Assembly (NCBI RefSeq): GCF_016086655.4
Contig: NC_052131.2
Coordinates: 10,399,940-10,463,939, forward strand
Reading direction: 5' to 3'
Origin: Lepeophtheirus salmonis
Lineage: Eukaryota; Arthropoda; Copepoda; Siphonostomatoida; Caligidae
DNA: 64,000 bases
The notes below the pieces were generated by a model. The model was not told where the DNA came from. It saw only the letters and a list, made by a program, of their open reading frames with translations, and searched no databases. Positions 24,901 through 36,729 of this stretch are shown piece by piece; the stretch's first letter is position 1; the number at the start of each line of letters is the position of its first letter. A program made the position numbers and the translations under genes.

Positions 24901-27100
24901 TTATTTTGTTATCCAAGGAGAATAATATTTTAGATACGCATTTGCCAAAAAGAAAGACATTTTTTTATTTCTTTTACATACATTTAAGGACAAATATGTA
25001 CAAGTTATGAGGGAAGGGGGTCTTTTTGATAAGCCTACGGGTTCTGCATCTTTTGAATTCTGAAACCCGCCCAACATGAGCTGAGTCTATTACCTATTTT
25101 CTAATTTGAAAATGTATCAAACACATCCTATTCAAATATTTCTTGCATAACATACTGATCAAATACATTTTCACATCCGCCAACAAAGTTGAACAAAAGT
25201 TATTTATTTGCTTTTGTTTGATGATCACCAATATTACGGAAAAAGGTACAAAACCAATTTGATTTACCTTGTCACGAAGAATATATATCGTCAGAGTAAG
25301 ATGGTGAATAAATTTTGAGAGGTCATAGTAGCACTAAACGTTAAAAATACATAATTGACCATAACTTTGGAGCATATTAAGGGACAGCAATCAAATGAGT
25401 CTTATTATATTGGTTTAATAAGGATGCTTCATATATCAAAAAATTATAATTCATAAAAATTGAGCATAGATGGAGGTTTGCACTTTACTGAGTAATCATA
25501 GTAATATATAATTGTATTTTATCAAAATTTGGAAGTGTATTATGCATAAAATAAAGCTATTAGATAACAATTATTGTCTTACAATTGTGCTAAGAACAGT
25601 ATCAGAGTGAGACATCAGACTAAAGATTAATTTTTTAATTTGCGTTGGTCACAGGAATAATAGAACCTGTCCTTTTCAAACCTTACGTTCAATGTTAGTC
25701 TAAATAAAGACGTTCTCATAAAATAGCCGGTTACCTTTCCTTTTTTTGAAAAAAAATTTGTAAAATATAATGTGCAGTAAAAAAGTGTAAGAAAGGGTGG
25801 GTTTGTTAGACTTTCTACATACTATGATGAGTACATCATTTTTAATAATATTATAAATAGTAAAGTATCTCAATAAGCCATTAGAATTTGTTAAGTAAAA
25901 CTTTAAGTATCTTTAAAGCACGTGAGTATAATTTAAGCCTAATTAAAGTCTAAAGTAAGATGTTTTTACAATATAAAAGATTGATATAATAATTCATATA
26001 TCAAAGATTGTAATATCGGACAGATTTTTTTACGGTTTGGACAAATCCTTAAAATTTAGAACAAGACCAAACTGGGCATCCAAACTTTTGGAGTGATTTA
26101 TATGAAAGCCGGCTAAAATACATCACTAATAAATTAGCATTTATTATTTACTAATATACTTTATTCATAAACTGTCTTAAGATAACTTTGAAGTACCTAA
26201 ATTTCCCAAGTAGTCCCGATAGTTGGTTTTACTGATTTATGTTCATAGGCAAAGTTGAAAAAAAGAAACGGGAAAGGATATGGGCATCCTTACAATAGGA
26301 ATGCTGCTTGGAAAGAGATCAGCATAGTTGTTACGGACACTACGTATTATTATTTCTTTTATTCTCAAATCGTAGAGGTTTTATTAATTTTCAATATTCT
26401 TTAAAACAGAATAACTTCAGAATTGATCGAATCCGATCCAAACACATTCTTACATATGATCCTTTATGTATAGATATACAGTTGCATTTGTATAGCTTTC
26501 TATCTAATTAAATATTACTAAAGACTCGTATTACTATTATTATTTTAGCTGAAAAAGCAATTCTTTTTATTTAATTAAATTTGCAGATATTTAAGTAGTT
26601 GTAAAAAAGTTTGATAAAATAACTTCACTGTTACGTATAAACAATAGAAACGTAATGAGCTGAATTTCGCTTTATCATGTGTTGTATATATATTGTAAAT
26701 ATAGATCATTCCTATATAAAAAGGACAGCATAACTAGTTGGAGAACTAGATAATTTGGTGTTCTTAAATTTTTAGCCTGTTTTTTCATGTTGTATTCCAG
26801 CACTTTTGTAAAATATCAACAAATGACCCTAGAATTAGCAACAGTTCTTTAAGTGGTAAATTTATCAAATTTTGGTCAGTGACTCATTTTCTGAATTTAC
26901 AACCTCGATTTAATTATTTTACATCTTCATTAATTTTATTTGAAAACTTAGCTTCAATTCTGACAACTATAAGTGGTTTTTAAAGCGTTCAAGAATTTAA
27001 GTTATTGGGTTAGTTTTAAATGTATTTTTGATAAATTTAATGAGTTTACTTCAAAAGTTCTTAGCACTTAATCGAAAATATAGGTTTTGAGCTTTCATTG
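21950..27100. other. Long AT-rich stretch without recognised genes
   Basis: No coding region recognised over about 5 kb. Items of note are a G-rich tract at 23933-23949, a perfect 9-bp hairpin (AAGTACAAA/TTTGTACTT) at 24033-24059 and a weak MADF-like peptide at about 26275-26335. Dominated by A/T homopolymers. Confidence 0.45.
23933..23949 (+). other. G-rich tract, possible G-quadruplex
   Basis: The tract GGGGGGAGGGAGGGGGG could supply four G-triplets, though two would come from one uninterrupted run. It lies in A/T-rich DNA with no gene alongside. Confidence 0.4.
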
Positions 27101-27119
27101 AATATATAAAATTTAAAAA

Positions 27120-27720
27120 AAACGATCCAAAGTATCACATCGGAAGAAGAAAAAGCTCAAATTGGTGTTTAAAACAGCATCGAGCAGACCACATCCAATT
27201 TTATTAACGCAAAAGTGTTTAGTAAGGTTATTGTGTTAGGAGTCATTTATTTGTTGGAAGTTCGCAACAGCCTTAAGACCTGAGAAACCTGAGAGTGGTT
27301 GACCAATCACGTTGCATTCTAGGAGATCAGACAGGCCTTTGATAAAAACCCAGGCTTTAAGTTATCCGAGTAATCCAAGAAGAAGATAGTAAAAGGTAAG
27401 CATTTGGTAATGCCAAAAAGATTGATAGAAAGTTAATCAAGAGGATTGAGATGCCTTTTCTATCAGAACAACGCCAAAAATTCGTCAGTAGAGCTTTGAG
27501 TGACCTGTGAATTACTTAAAACATATTGGAAATCCGATTTTTTCCCCAATAAAAACATTCACTGAGAGAAGAGTCTACAACAAGCAAGATCACCTCGTGG
27601 GTCGCTTTGGTAATACCAACAGCAATATTAGGGCTATCACCAATATCAAGCTTCTGGTTTCTGTGACCATATTACAAATTATAACTTCTATGGAAGAAAA
27701 AAACTAGATTGATAATGGTC
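27120..27720 (+). pseudogene. Tc1-like transposase relic
   Basis: From about 27340 the plus strand reads, through frame changes, KNPGFKLSE, a lysine-rich linker, and then the frame 27507-27707 with IFSPIKTFTERRVYNKQDH and FGNTNSNIRAIT. In Tc1-like transposases the first of these blocks is FSDEKTFTVD...YNKQND; here the catalytic aspartate is replaced (FSPIKTF). The upstream part, 27120-27340, is a likely N-terminal region but too degraded to align. The second and third catalytic residues are absent, so the copy is 3'-truncated near 27710. Confidence 0.6.
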
Positions 27721-30700
27721 TAAAGACTTTTTCTATCCCGGTATTTTAAAATAATCTGTTAAGTATTTTGTGAGATATGAATGTTTGAATTCAATGAGTA
27801 GCTAAGGATATGATAAGTTGTTTCACACTAATTGAAAAAAAAAATTAACGAGAAATATAACCAATAAAAACATTCCTGTAATCTTCAATTTAAATTTATT
27901 ATAACTCTTTAATTATGTGAATATTGATAAATATTTGAAATATATGTTATTATATTAACTAAGTTTTTGTTTAATTTATACCAATAATAATTATTATTTA
28001 TCGATAAATACTACTGCTCCAACATATTCCAACGATAAAGAAGTTGGAAAATAAAATTAAAAACATTCAAAATAAATCTACTAAGTTATGGATACGTGTT
28101 GCGTATTATTTATACATTGAATAACATATGTCAGATCTCAATGATACTACTAATATGCCAAGCAGTGAAGGGTGTTTTAATTAGCCCCGATAATTCTACT
28201 TAATTTGGAAAAAAAAAGGAATAAAATATTTCATTACTATTCAAACATTAAGGTATCATAAAAACAATTGACATTAGCAGTAATAACCCTTTTCATTTTA
28301 GATATTACCAGAAATTATTACCAAAAATGGAAAATAAGAAAATTTATATCTTATAAAAATATCTGACCAAGGATAAAGTCAATATATATTATTCCTATAA
28401 TTGAATTATAATCCAATGTTTTTTTGCTGATTTATTTAAAACTAAATGCATTGAGCTATCTCTGCGAAAGATAAACATTATTCGTGATAATGGTTTTATT
28501 TTACTACAAAAACAAAATAAACACGATTACACTAACGTTATAAATTGAATCACAATCAATCTTGGGAGTTCAAAGTTGGTATTTTTACTGGATAAATTGG
28601 ACAAATTTCCAAGAAAATCTATAATAAACTTTATCAAATGACTTTGATAAAGTAATGTAAGACTTACATTGAATACAAATTCAGACCCATGAAAGTATTA
28701 TCAAAGTAATGATTGCTAAAATTGGCTTGGTTTGTACATGTAAAAATAATTAGGATAATTGTATGAAAATATCTTATCTTTGCATTTGTAATAGTTGAGT
28801 TTTCCAGGAGAAAAAATCATTTTTGAAATACTGAATATATTACACTATTTTAAATTTTTTCCAAAAAATCATATCTAATGGCGTCCATTTTTGCTATATA
28901 ATATGATTTTTCAACAGATATTTTGCTCAATCAATTTTTGGAATGACGATTTTTTTTTTCTATATATTAAATTCAATTAATCAACTGTTTTTCAAAAATT
29001 GCACAAATGAATATCAAAAACTAAATTCCAGTTAGTTTAATATAGTTATATTTTCTATCAAAATATTTTTTTGTATATTTATTTTTGACGGAAAATGCAC
29101 ATTTCTCACTAATAGCAACTGACTCTGTTTCCTATAAAACTTTAGAATGAAACCACGCATACCTTTCTACTAATTCTACAGTCTGATTGCCACCTATGAT
29201 TAAAAAAAAGAAAGTTATATTGCCATACCCTTTATATTTTTGTCTGATATATAATAAAAATTTAGTTTTAGAGTGATATATTTTTGATAGACAGTCAGGC
29301 ATCAGGGTTTTTATTTGTTGGTCCCATTTTGCCTTCCAAATGTTCACAATTTTCTTTAAAACTAAAAAAGAAAACATTTTAATCCACTAAAAACTTGGCT
29401 GTTTAAGGTCCAAAATGGCCAACATGACCAATGTTATTGTCACATTAAAACTCTCTATATGAGTATTGTATAATAACTTTTCTTAATATTACCTACAATG
29501 TCATTTGATAAAATAATTCAATTAAAAAATAGAAGACTTTACGCAGACCAACATTATTTTTGTATAGTAGAAAAACCTACAAAAGACATGTCAGTTACTA
29601 ATTATTCAATAACCATAATTGGACCTCTCAACATAAAAAAAAGAAGTCATATATGATTGTTAATTAATTTCTTTATTATCCTCCAAATGTTGGACAAAAC
29701 ATATTTTAATATTAGGAATATTATATTTGTAGTAAAGATATCAATAAAATTCACGGAATATATAGGTACAGATTATGTTCGCGGGATACTTTTGAAAGTT
29801 GTCTAAGATCAACAACAATTGTTTTTCCCAAAAAAACTCTTATCTTTGAGAGAAATAAATTAGTACATATAATATAGAATGCTTTTAAAATTAAACATAA
29901 TGATTTTAAGGGAAAGTAAAGGGTTCAAGATAGTTTTTTGTGAGACTAAATGTATATATTGTTATTTATAAGTTACTATATTTGGCCTGTCAAAACTAAA
30001 ATTAGCTAAAACAATTTTTCTCGAAATTGTGCATGGATTACATTTGTATTCTTCAACAAATTCATTATCGTTCATTTATATGAAAAAATGTACTTATGAA
30101 CCCTTTGGAGACGCTGAAAATTACGCATAAGGTAGCCAACCCAATTGTCACTAAAAAAAAAAATAATAAAGATTTTAAATAAAGATTATAATAGTTAAAG
30201 TTTTTGAATATATTATTTCATTCCACAAATTTGAATACAAAGTCTATAACACAGACTCAAATATGTCTATGAAATATTGAGTTGTTTAAATAGTAGGTAG
30301 AGCTTATTCTTTAAATGTTCGAAATATGAGGTCCTTAGGGTTTTTAATATATTCCTTTTCTCCACAGACATCATTGGCTAACTTTGAAAAATATGTAAAG
30401 ATTGCTCAACGGCCCCAAAAATTTGATATTCAAACTTTTTTTTTGGAAAAAATGGGTCATGTTTTTATTACATTTATTTAGTACACATTGAAACTTTTTG
30501 TCAAATAAAAAATTTAGTTGAACAAAATTTATTCCCACAACATTTTTTTAATGAGAATTATGTATCAATTTTTGAATAGGTATATGAAGAAAAAAATAAA
30601 TAGATTATCTCTTTCTATTGATTTTTGTTCAAAGTTATTTTATGTTGGCGCCACTCATATATATATTATAAATTTATGACACCTGAGCTATCACCTTGAA

Positions 30701-31671
30701 GTTTTCTGTGGTGCATACATTGATAAATATCCTGGGAATATAAATATTTGAAGATAAGGTAATATTTTTCAAAAAATAAAAGATATTTGTAAAATAATAT
30801 ATATATTTATACAAAATAATCTGTCACATGCTTTATTCAAAATTAATTATTAAAATTTGACATTCTGTCAGACAACTACAACGTTTAGCATTAAATATGT
30901 ATCATGTTAAATAATACATTATTCATTTTTTAAACTTATTTAAATTTCTCTTTCATGTATACAAATTTAGAATTCAATCTTTTTACTACATAAAATAGAT
31001 TAAATCTAATTTACATATTTTTATATAATACATTCAAAATTAACAGAATTTTATTTTGCCAATACTTTTCATTTAAATTAAAAACTACTTAATAGATTCA
31101 GTCATTATATTTTGATTTTGTAATATCATTTATTTATACAGGAGGGAAAATCCTTGCATTTGTAAAGGTTCGAAGATATCTGTATACTTATGTCAGTTGA
31201 CATCCTTCATAATTAATATAAAATAATATATCATCAAACTGTTGTTATCTTCACTCTTCCTAGTTGCAAATCTCAAAGTTATAAACAAAGTAGCAAATAA
31301 CTTGGTAGCCTCCATGAGTGAACCATTTTATTCAAATTAGAAAATACTTTTTGCAAATAGAAGAAAAAGTTACATAGGACATAAGAGAAAATAAAAAAAA
31401 ATGATATAGTTTCGTCATCAGTGCTAAAATAAAAATTGACATCTTGCACGGACAAAGAGACTTTAATAAATAAATTTACATGGTTCTCCAAGGTGTATGG
31501 TACAAGTATGACATTCCTTACTACTCGGGAATTTAATAGGGGGATTCAGGCAGAGAGGCATGTACCTTAATTTTTTTTAGCAATTATTAGTGTATTAAAA
31601 TTTTCTTATCCATAGTCCCTCTACACCCCCCCCTTAAATACTATACTATAAATCTTAATAATTAATGTTGC
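27721..31671. other. AT-rich non-coding DNA
   Basis: No gene recognised. A segment at 30581-30652 resembles 38236-38312, and GACATCATTGGCTAACTTTG at about 30366 recurs with one change near 42477. These are probably fragments of a dispersed repeat. Confidence 0.4.
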
Positions 31672-32110
31672 TGCCGAGTGCAGGCTGTCAATGGCTTTGA
31701 TCATCTGGTGCTTGGATAAGAAAGACGGCAGACCTTCTCTTCCACAATACACCCAAAAGGTGTAGTCGAGCAGGTTGGCATTGGAGCTGTAGGGTACCAA
31801 AAGTGTCGAAAAAGAGTTTAAAATTTAACTCATGAGGCTTATTCAAAAGAGTCTTGCAACGGAGAAGATGGGTATTTTTTCATTGGTGGTGACAAAAGGG
31901 GCATTTCCACAAGGCTGGTTTGAAACCATGAGATCTATTGTGTCAGCCCATTATTGATTTGAGAGAAGATTGGCCGGGGCTGTTTTCTTTACTTCCTCTG
32001 GGTGCAGTTTGGCCATTTTGACAAAGCCCTTCTTCTTCTACGTCGATAACGTTCAAACGTCATTTTCTCGACTTGTACGTGAGCTAGAGAGCCCTGTTCT
32101 TGTAGTTTTT
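31672..32110 (-). pseudogene. Internally deleted Tc1/mariner-superfamily transposase relic
   Basis: Minus strand. Near 32040-32000 the frame reads LSKMAKLHPEEV-like sequence compatible with an N-terminal helix. At about 31860-31830 a shifted frame gives LLRCKTLLNKPHELN, which normally lies shortly before the first catalytic aspartate. From about 31805 the frame jumps to LVPYSSNANLLDYTFWVY, corresponding to the conserved block around the third catalytic residue. Everything between, including the first two catalytic aspartates, is missing. The tail with SLHSAAT ends near 31672. Confidence 0.6.
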
Positions 32111-33829
32111 TCAACTATTTGTTTATGCTTTAATAATTTGAATTATGAATTAATTTCAGTCTCTCAACATTCATTCATTATAAAATTAGTAAGTTTTCGG
32201 ATATCAATGTACCACTCATAACTTAAACAAGGCATCAAAAAATATTCTTCGTGAAGTTTTTAGCGTGTCACAAAATACTCAATAAATCCCTGCTGAATAT
32301 AAATTAAAAATCAAAATAATTAAAAAATAACTCATTTATTAAAATGAAAAACTAATGGAGTTATATATTTCAATAATTTCATTATCTTTATTATCAATCA
32401 TATTGGGACAAGATGTTTACAGAGCATGAGAAGAAAGTGAAGAATTACTTATAGTAATTATTTAATTAAAACTCTTGTTTATATCGTCTACCTGTTAAAC
32501 ATTGATTTTTTATATAGAGGAGGGGGGGAGAATTGAATTATTGCTATGAAGAAAAAAAACTTCAAATTTAAAATACCATTAATGCAGGAATAATGTTATG
32601 ATTATTTTTAAATATTTATATTATTCAACAATTATACGATCTATTACGGAATGAAAAAGAACACTCTATTTTTATTTTTTTTTAATATGTAAACCGTGGT
32701 TTCGCTCAAAAAAAAAATCCTACACTTAGTTATACTTGAAATAATTATCCATTTAAAATCCTTCATTTACATTTTTGGGTAAACCTAATATAATTTGGTT
32801 TAACAAATTTTTATAAAAGTAATTGGTCTACAATCACGAAATGAGAGTTCACTGCAAACTGATATAAATGCTTTTTTCTGAAGGTTCATTTAAACCTTTC
32901 TGATGATCCTGTAATGAATTTGTCATTTTTGGGGTAATAAAATTGGTTCACATATAGTATACTTTTATTTATAGAAGTTGAGACACCTGTCTTTTTTTTG
33001 TTGCACACTCCTTTTTTGTATTTGTCTAAAACATCTAGATGTAAATATGGAAAGAACATCTATATTTTCATTTGATTTTGTGTTATGTATGACTCAGATA
33101 ACTCTTGAATCTATATAAAACAGTGCAAAAAAATTAGAAAATGATTAAAGATGTCAAAATTTGTATTATTGTGCCGTTAAAATAAAATATTATCAGAGTT
33201 AGAAGGAAAAAAATGTATACAGGAAAAAATAGTTCTTGAACGAAAGGTTACATACTGTTGAGACTCGGTCAAAGTACAATTTTTTTTTGTCTTAGATGAT
33301 GCTATTAATACCAATATGTGTGTCCACACCAAAAAAAAAAGATAATAAATCACAATTTCAATTGTCAAAATGAAGTTTTACTAGTCTAAAATACATCAAA
33401 TGAACTAGATCAGCACAAAAACAAATGTAGAAAGAGTTTTTTTACTAAGCCTATACAGAGTGAAATATGACCGAAATGGTTAAAATAGTAAGATCTCAAC
33501 AGGTCTAAAATATTCAAACTGTAATCCAAAACCATTACTAGTAATGCTGTCGTTTTTTCTAGAAAAATGCAATAATATATGTGTTTTCCGATATTAAATT
33601 AATATACAAATAAATGTATAATTGCTTTATTTATTAACACTTTCTACTTAGATATGCTGCTTTTTTAAAATGTCCAATATTTTAATTAATCATTCACTAT
33701 TTTTACTAAAATATCAGCATGCTCAAAATAAACTTTTAACAAAATTCAGACTTATAATATATATATAAATATAGTTTTTTTTAAATAGAAAATTTTTAAT
33801 CAATATTAAGTATAAACAAATCATAAAAA
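32111..33829. other. AT-rich non-coding DNA
   Basis: No gene recognised. Contains a G-run (about 32520-32528) and many A/T runs. Confidence 0.4.
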
Positions 33830-35075
33830 GGAGTGGATAAGAGAAACTCAAAGATATTTCTATTGTGGAAGAAATTATCATAGAAATCGAGAAAAATATC
33901 CTACATATGAGAAGAAATATAATAAGTGTCTAAAATAGGTCATTTCAACCTAATATGTAAATCAAAGACAGTATTTTTCAAATTTAATGCAGTAAAAGTG
34001 GCGGTGTAAGGAAGAACGTAGATGAAAGAATGCCTTCTCTGGAAGGCGAATGTAGAGGCAAAAAAAAAATTAAAGGTGATAGATAGCAGGGCTGAAATAA
34101 CTGTTGTGGTTATTGAGAGTATGGGATTATGGACCAAAATGCCAGAGATCAATGCTGAATGACAGCTATCAAGTTTTGATGGGTCGAAGTTGAGAATTAT
34201 GGAGAGAATACAACATTTGTATTAAATAAAATACAAATAGAAGAAACTCTTATTATATGTAAGAATGTTACTGAAGTATATTTGTCAAGAAAAGTATGTA
34301 AAGAACTTCGGTTAATTCCAGGAAAGTGTCATATATTTTTGGTTGGATTAGATTCATTTATGGTTATAATGATCGTAACCCTCTTACTCCCATTTGATAT
34401 AGTTACACTATAGATATGGTTGAAAACGCAATATTGAACCGGTATAAACTGAATTTGTTCATAAATCAATTAAGGGAGAATGGAGAAAAAGAAATTGTCA
34501 TGAGGTCCCGGACGCAATATCAAGGGTACCTGAAGTGAATGAAAATATTGAAGAAGAAGTTGGTTATCATAGAGACGAAGTAATACAGATTGCAATGAAT
34601 AGAATAAGTAAATCAGAAGCAAAAGATAAATAGTAGAAGATATTCGTGAGGAGTCTTTAAGAGATCAAGAGTGTATCGACCTAGTAAATGCAATTAAAAA
34701 TTATGTAATTAAATTTGAAATGACACCTTAAATGGAAATTTTATCTGAACTGAGCACTGAGCAAGGCCTTGTTTTATATAAAAATCAATTGATATTTCAA
34801 AAAGGTAAACAGAAAAAGATTCTGGAGAAGCTTCATTATAGAACGAACAAAGAGAAGAGCCAGACAAACAGTTATTGGCCAAGAATTATTATGGAAATTC
34901 ATAAAATGTTACAGTCATACAATAATTGTTTAGAAAGGTTACCATCTTTACCACATAAATTACTATTGTGTGATATGACTCCAATAAGACCGGTCAAAAT
35001 TGCATATGTTGACCTGTTTGAGATTAAAGGAAAACAAAATATTTTTTATGGTGATAGACTATTGGGTTAACCATA
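33830..35075 (+). pseudogene. Ty3/gypsy retrotransposon fragment (gag knuckle, protease, integrase; RT deleted)
   Basis: Four polyprotein parts follow on the plus strand. At about 33855-33950 there is a CCHC zinc-knuckle region (FYCGRNYHRN, then KCLK, then HFNLICKSK). At about 34080-34340 an aspartic protease reads DSRAEITV, where the family has D-S-G-A, so the active-site glycine is R. Near 34500 a RNase H end reads HEVPDAISRVPEVNE. The frame 34732-35067 is the N-terminal integrase: YWPRIIMEIHKML, NNCLERLPSLPHK and AYVDLFEIKGKQN, whose D is the first integrase catalytic residue. Reverse transcriptase is absent between protease and RNase H, which implies an internal deletion. Truncated after GDRLLG. 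Confidence 0.75.
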
Positions 35076-35109
35076 CCATCATTTAAATCTTTAAAATTAA
35101 AATTTATAT

Positions 35110-35215
35110 AAATATGAAGGCAAATATCCTTGAGGCAAAATGGATTTAAGGCGAAATGTTCAATGGTGATGATTCAATGACAAAATGCAAAATAGTTTAA
35201 GGTGAAAGTACCGGA
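35110..35215 (+). repeat. Degenerate AAGGC(A/G)AAATG direct repeats
   Basis: The motif (A)AGGC(A/G)AAAT(G) recurs as GAAGGCAAATAT, GAGGCAAAATGG, AAGGCGAAATGT, GACAAAATGC and AAGGTGAAAG at irregular steps of about 17-30 bases. It begins a few dozen bases after the gypsy fragment ends. Looks like a decayed short-unit tandem array. Confidence 0.45.
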
Positions 35216-36440
35216 TACACAAATCACCAATTAGAAAATCAGCTATAATTATGGTTTCTACCGTGAACCATCAGTGTAGAGCTACAATTTATCCATGCTC
35301 TAATATCTATATATATATTATTTATATTTCTGATGTAAGTCATGTCAAATGTGATGATTTATGTTTTTTTTTCTAATCCATAGAGTCCCTATTTTACAAC
35401 AAATTTACATATACTGTCATAATTTTTGCTTGTTGACCATGAATATGTTTTTTTACTAATAAAGTGACGGATAATCCTTATTTTTTCCCCGAAATATAAC
35501 AAGTAATATTATAAACAATGTTATTTAAAGCATAAAAAAGTTGGGAGAGAATATTTTTACTTTCAGCAATATATGCATGACTTATAAAAAGAAAAAAAGG
35601 AGTGGAAATATGAAAGCAGAAAAAGTCATATAATCATCCTTTTTTTCTAGCACACTATAAATGTATAGGATAGGAATTTGGTAAATGTTTACATAGGTAC
35701 ATACATGTATTCAATGTACATCAGAACTATAATTGATGGACCTTCAGCAAAAAATATATCGGAATATAAATTGCAAAAAAAAAAAGAAGAAAGCAATGGG
35801 AGAAAAAGAATTTTTATGCAACTGTTTAAAGTATTTTGTATTATGTAAACGTGCATAGTGTTCATATATTTATTCATATTTACTCTGTGCTCTAATAAGA
35901 AGAAAAAAATCAATCGGTAATGGTTTTGCAAGACTATCTATTGAATATACAACTGAAGAGGAGACATGTTCTTGAGACTTTGAATTTGACTTGAGTCTAT
36001 ATTTTGAAGACTAGTGACTCGACTAGTACAATCAGACATGTAAATCGACGTTTACATGAAAGCTAATGCTCTTTATTCAACTTGCACTAGAAATTTTTTT
36101 AATACACAAGTACAAAAAAGCACTAACCCCATGGTCTCTATATAATAATTCCGTTAAAAAATCGTGAAATCACTATCTTAAGGAATTCAAATACTTTTTA
36201 GTTTGATCATTTTATTTTATGTTATCAGAATAACAAAGAATGAATATTGATATTTTTAGTAATAAAAGGTGTAGTGAAATCCTTTTTTTAATTCATTAAA
36301 AGAAAATATATATTTCCGCAGGAGTCATAACAGTGCTTACATAACGTTCGATTCGAATATGATATAAACATTTTTGATACGAAAAATAATATAATTGACT
36401 TTTTAAGATAAAAGTTCTACGTGTTGATGTAAGTTAGTAT
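35216..36440. other. AT-rich non-coding DNA
   Basis: Nothing recognised. The minus-strand frame 35689-35931 is low complexity. Confidence 0.4.
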
Positions 36441-36449
36441 GATAGAGAG

Positions 36450-36725
36450 TTGTTAAAACATATTTTAATTTATATTGGAGGTAATCCTTCTCAAGATATA
36501 CACTTTATTACACCAAGAACTATACACCATACTCGTTGGATGAGCATTGTAAGTTCTCAATATTTATGTGTTTCGAGGTTAATTAAAACTCACTGCTAAT
36601 GAATTAAGAAGAATTGGTCAAATTTCATTTAGATTTTGAAAGTGTATATCCGATATTGCTTCACAGCTCTTGATGTAAAACCTTTTCCACTCCAGGATCA
36701 TGAATTTCTGTCAAGGCTTGAAACA
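36450..36725 (+). pseudogene. Relic of an unnamed repeat-associated protein family
   Basis: At 36470-36545 the frame reads YIGGNPSQDIHFITPRTIHH then TRWMS. At about 36625-36715 a shifted frame gives LKVYIRYCFTALD followed by PLQDHEFLSRLE. From memory, arthropod and cnidarian genomes contain many uncharacterised repeat-borne proteins with a PGxxHHARWM...K block followed by a VYxKxWFTA...D block in this order. I cannot name the family and no catalytic motif is visible. Frameshifts separate the two blocks. Confidence 0.35.
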
Positions 36726-36729
36726 TTTT

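Noticed and set aside
31970..32221. 83-codon plus-strand frame
   Set aside because: Opposite strand of the Tc1-like relic at 31672-32110, with a low-complexity tail.
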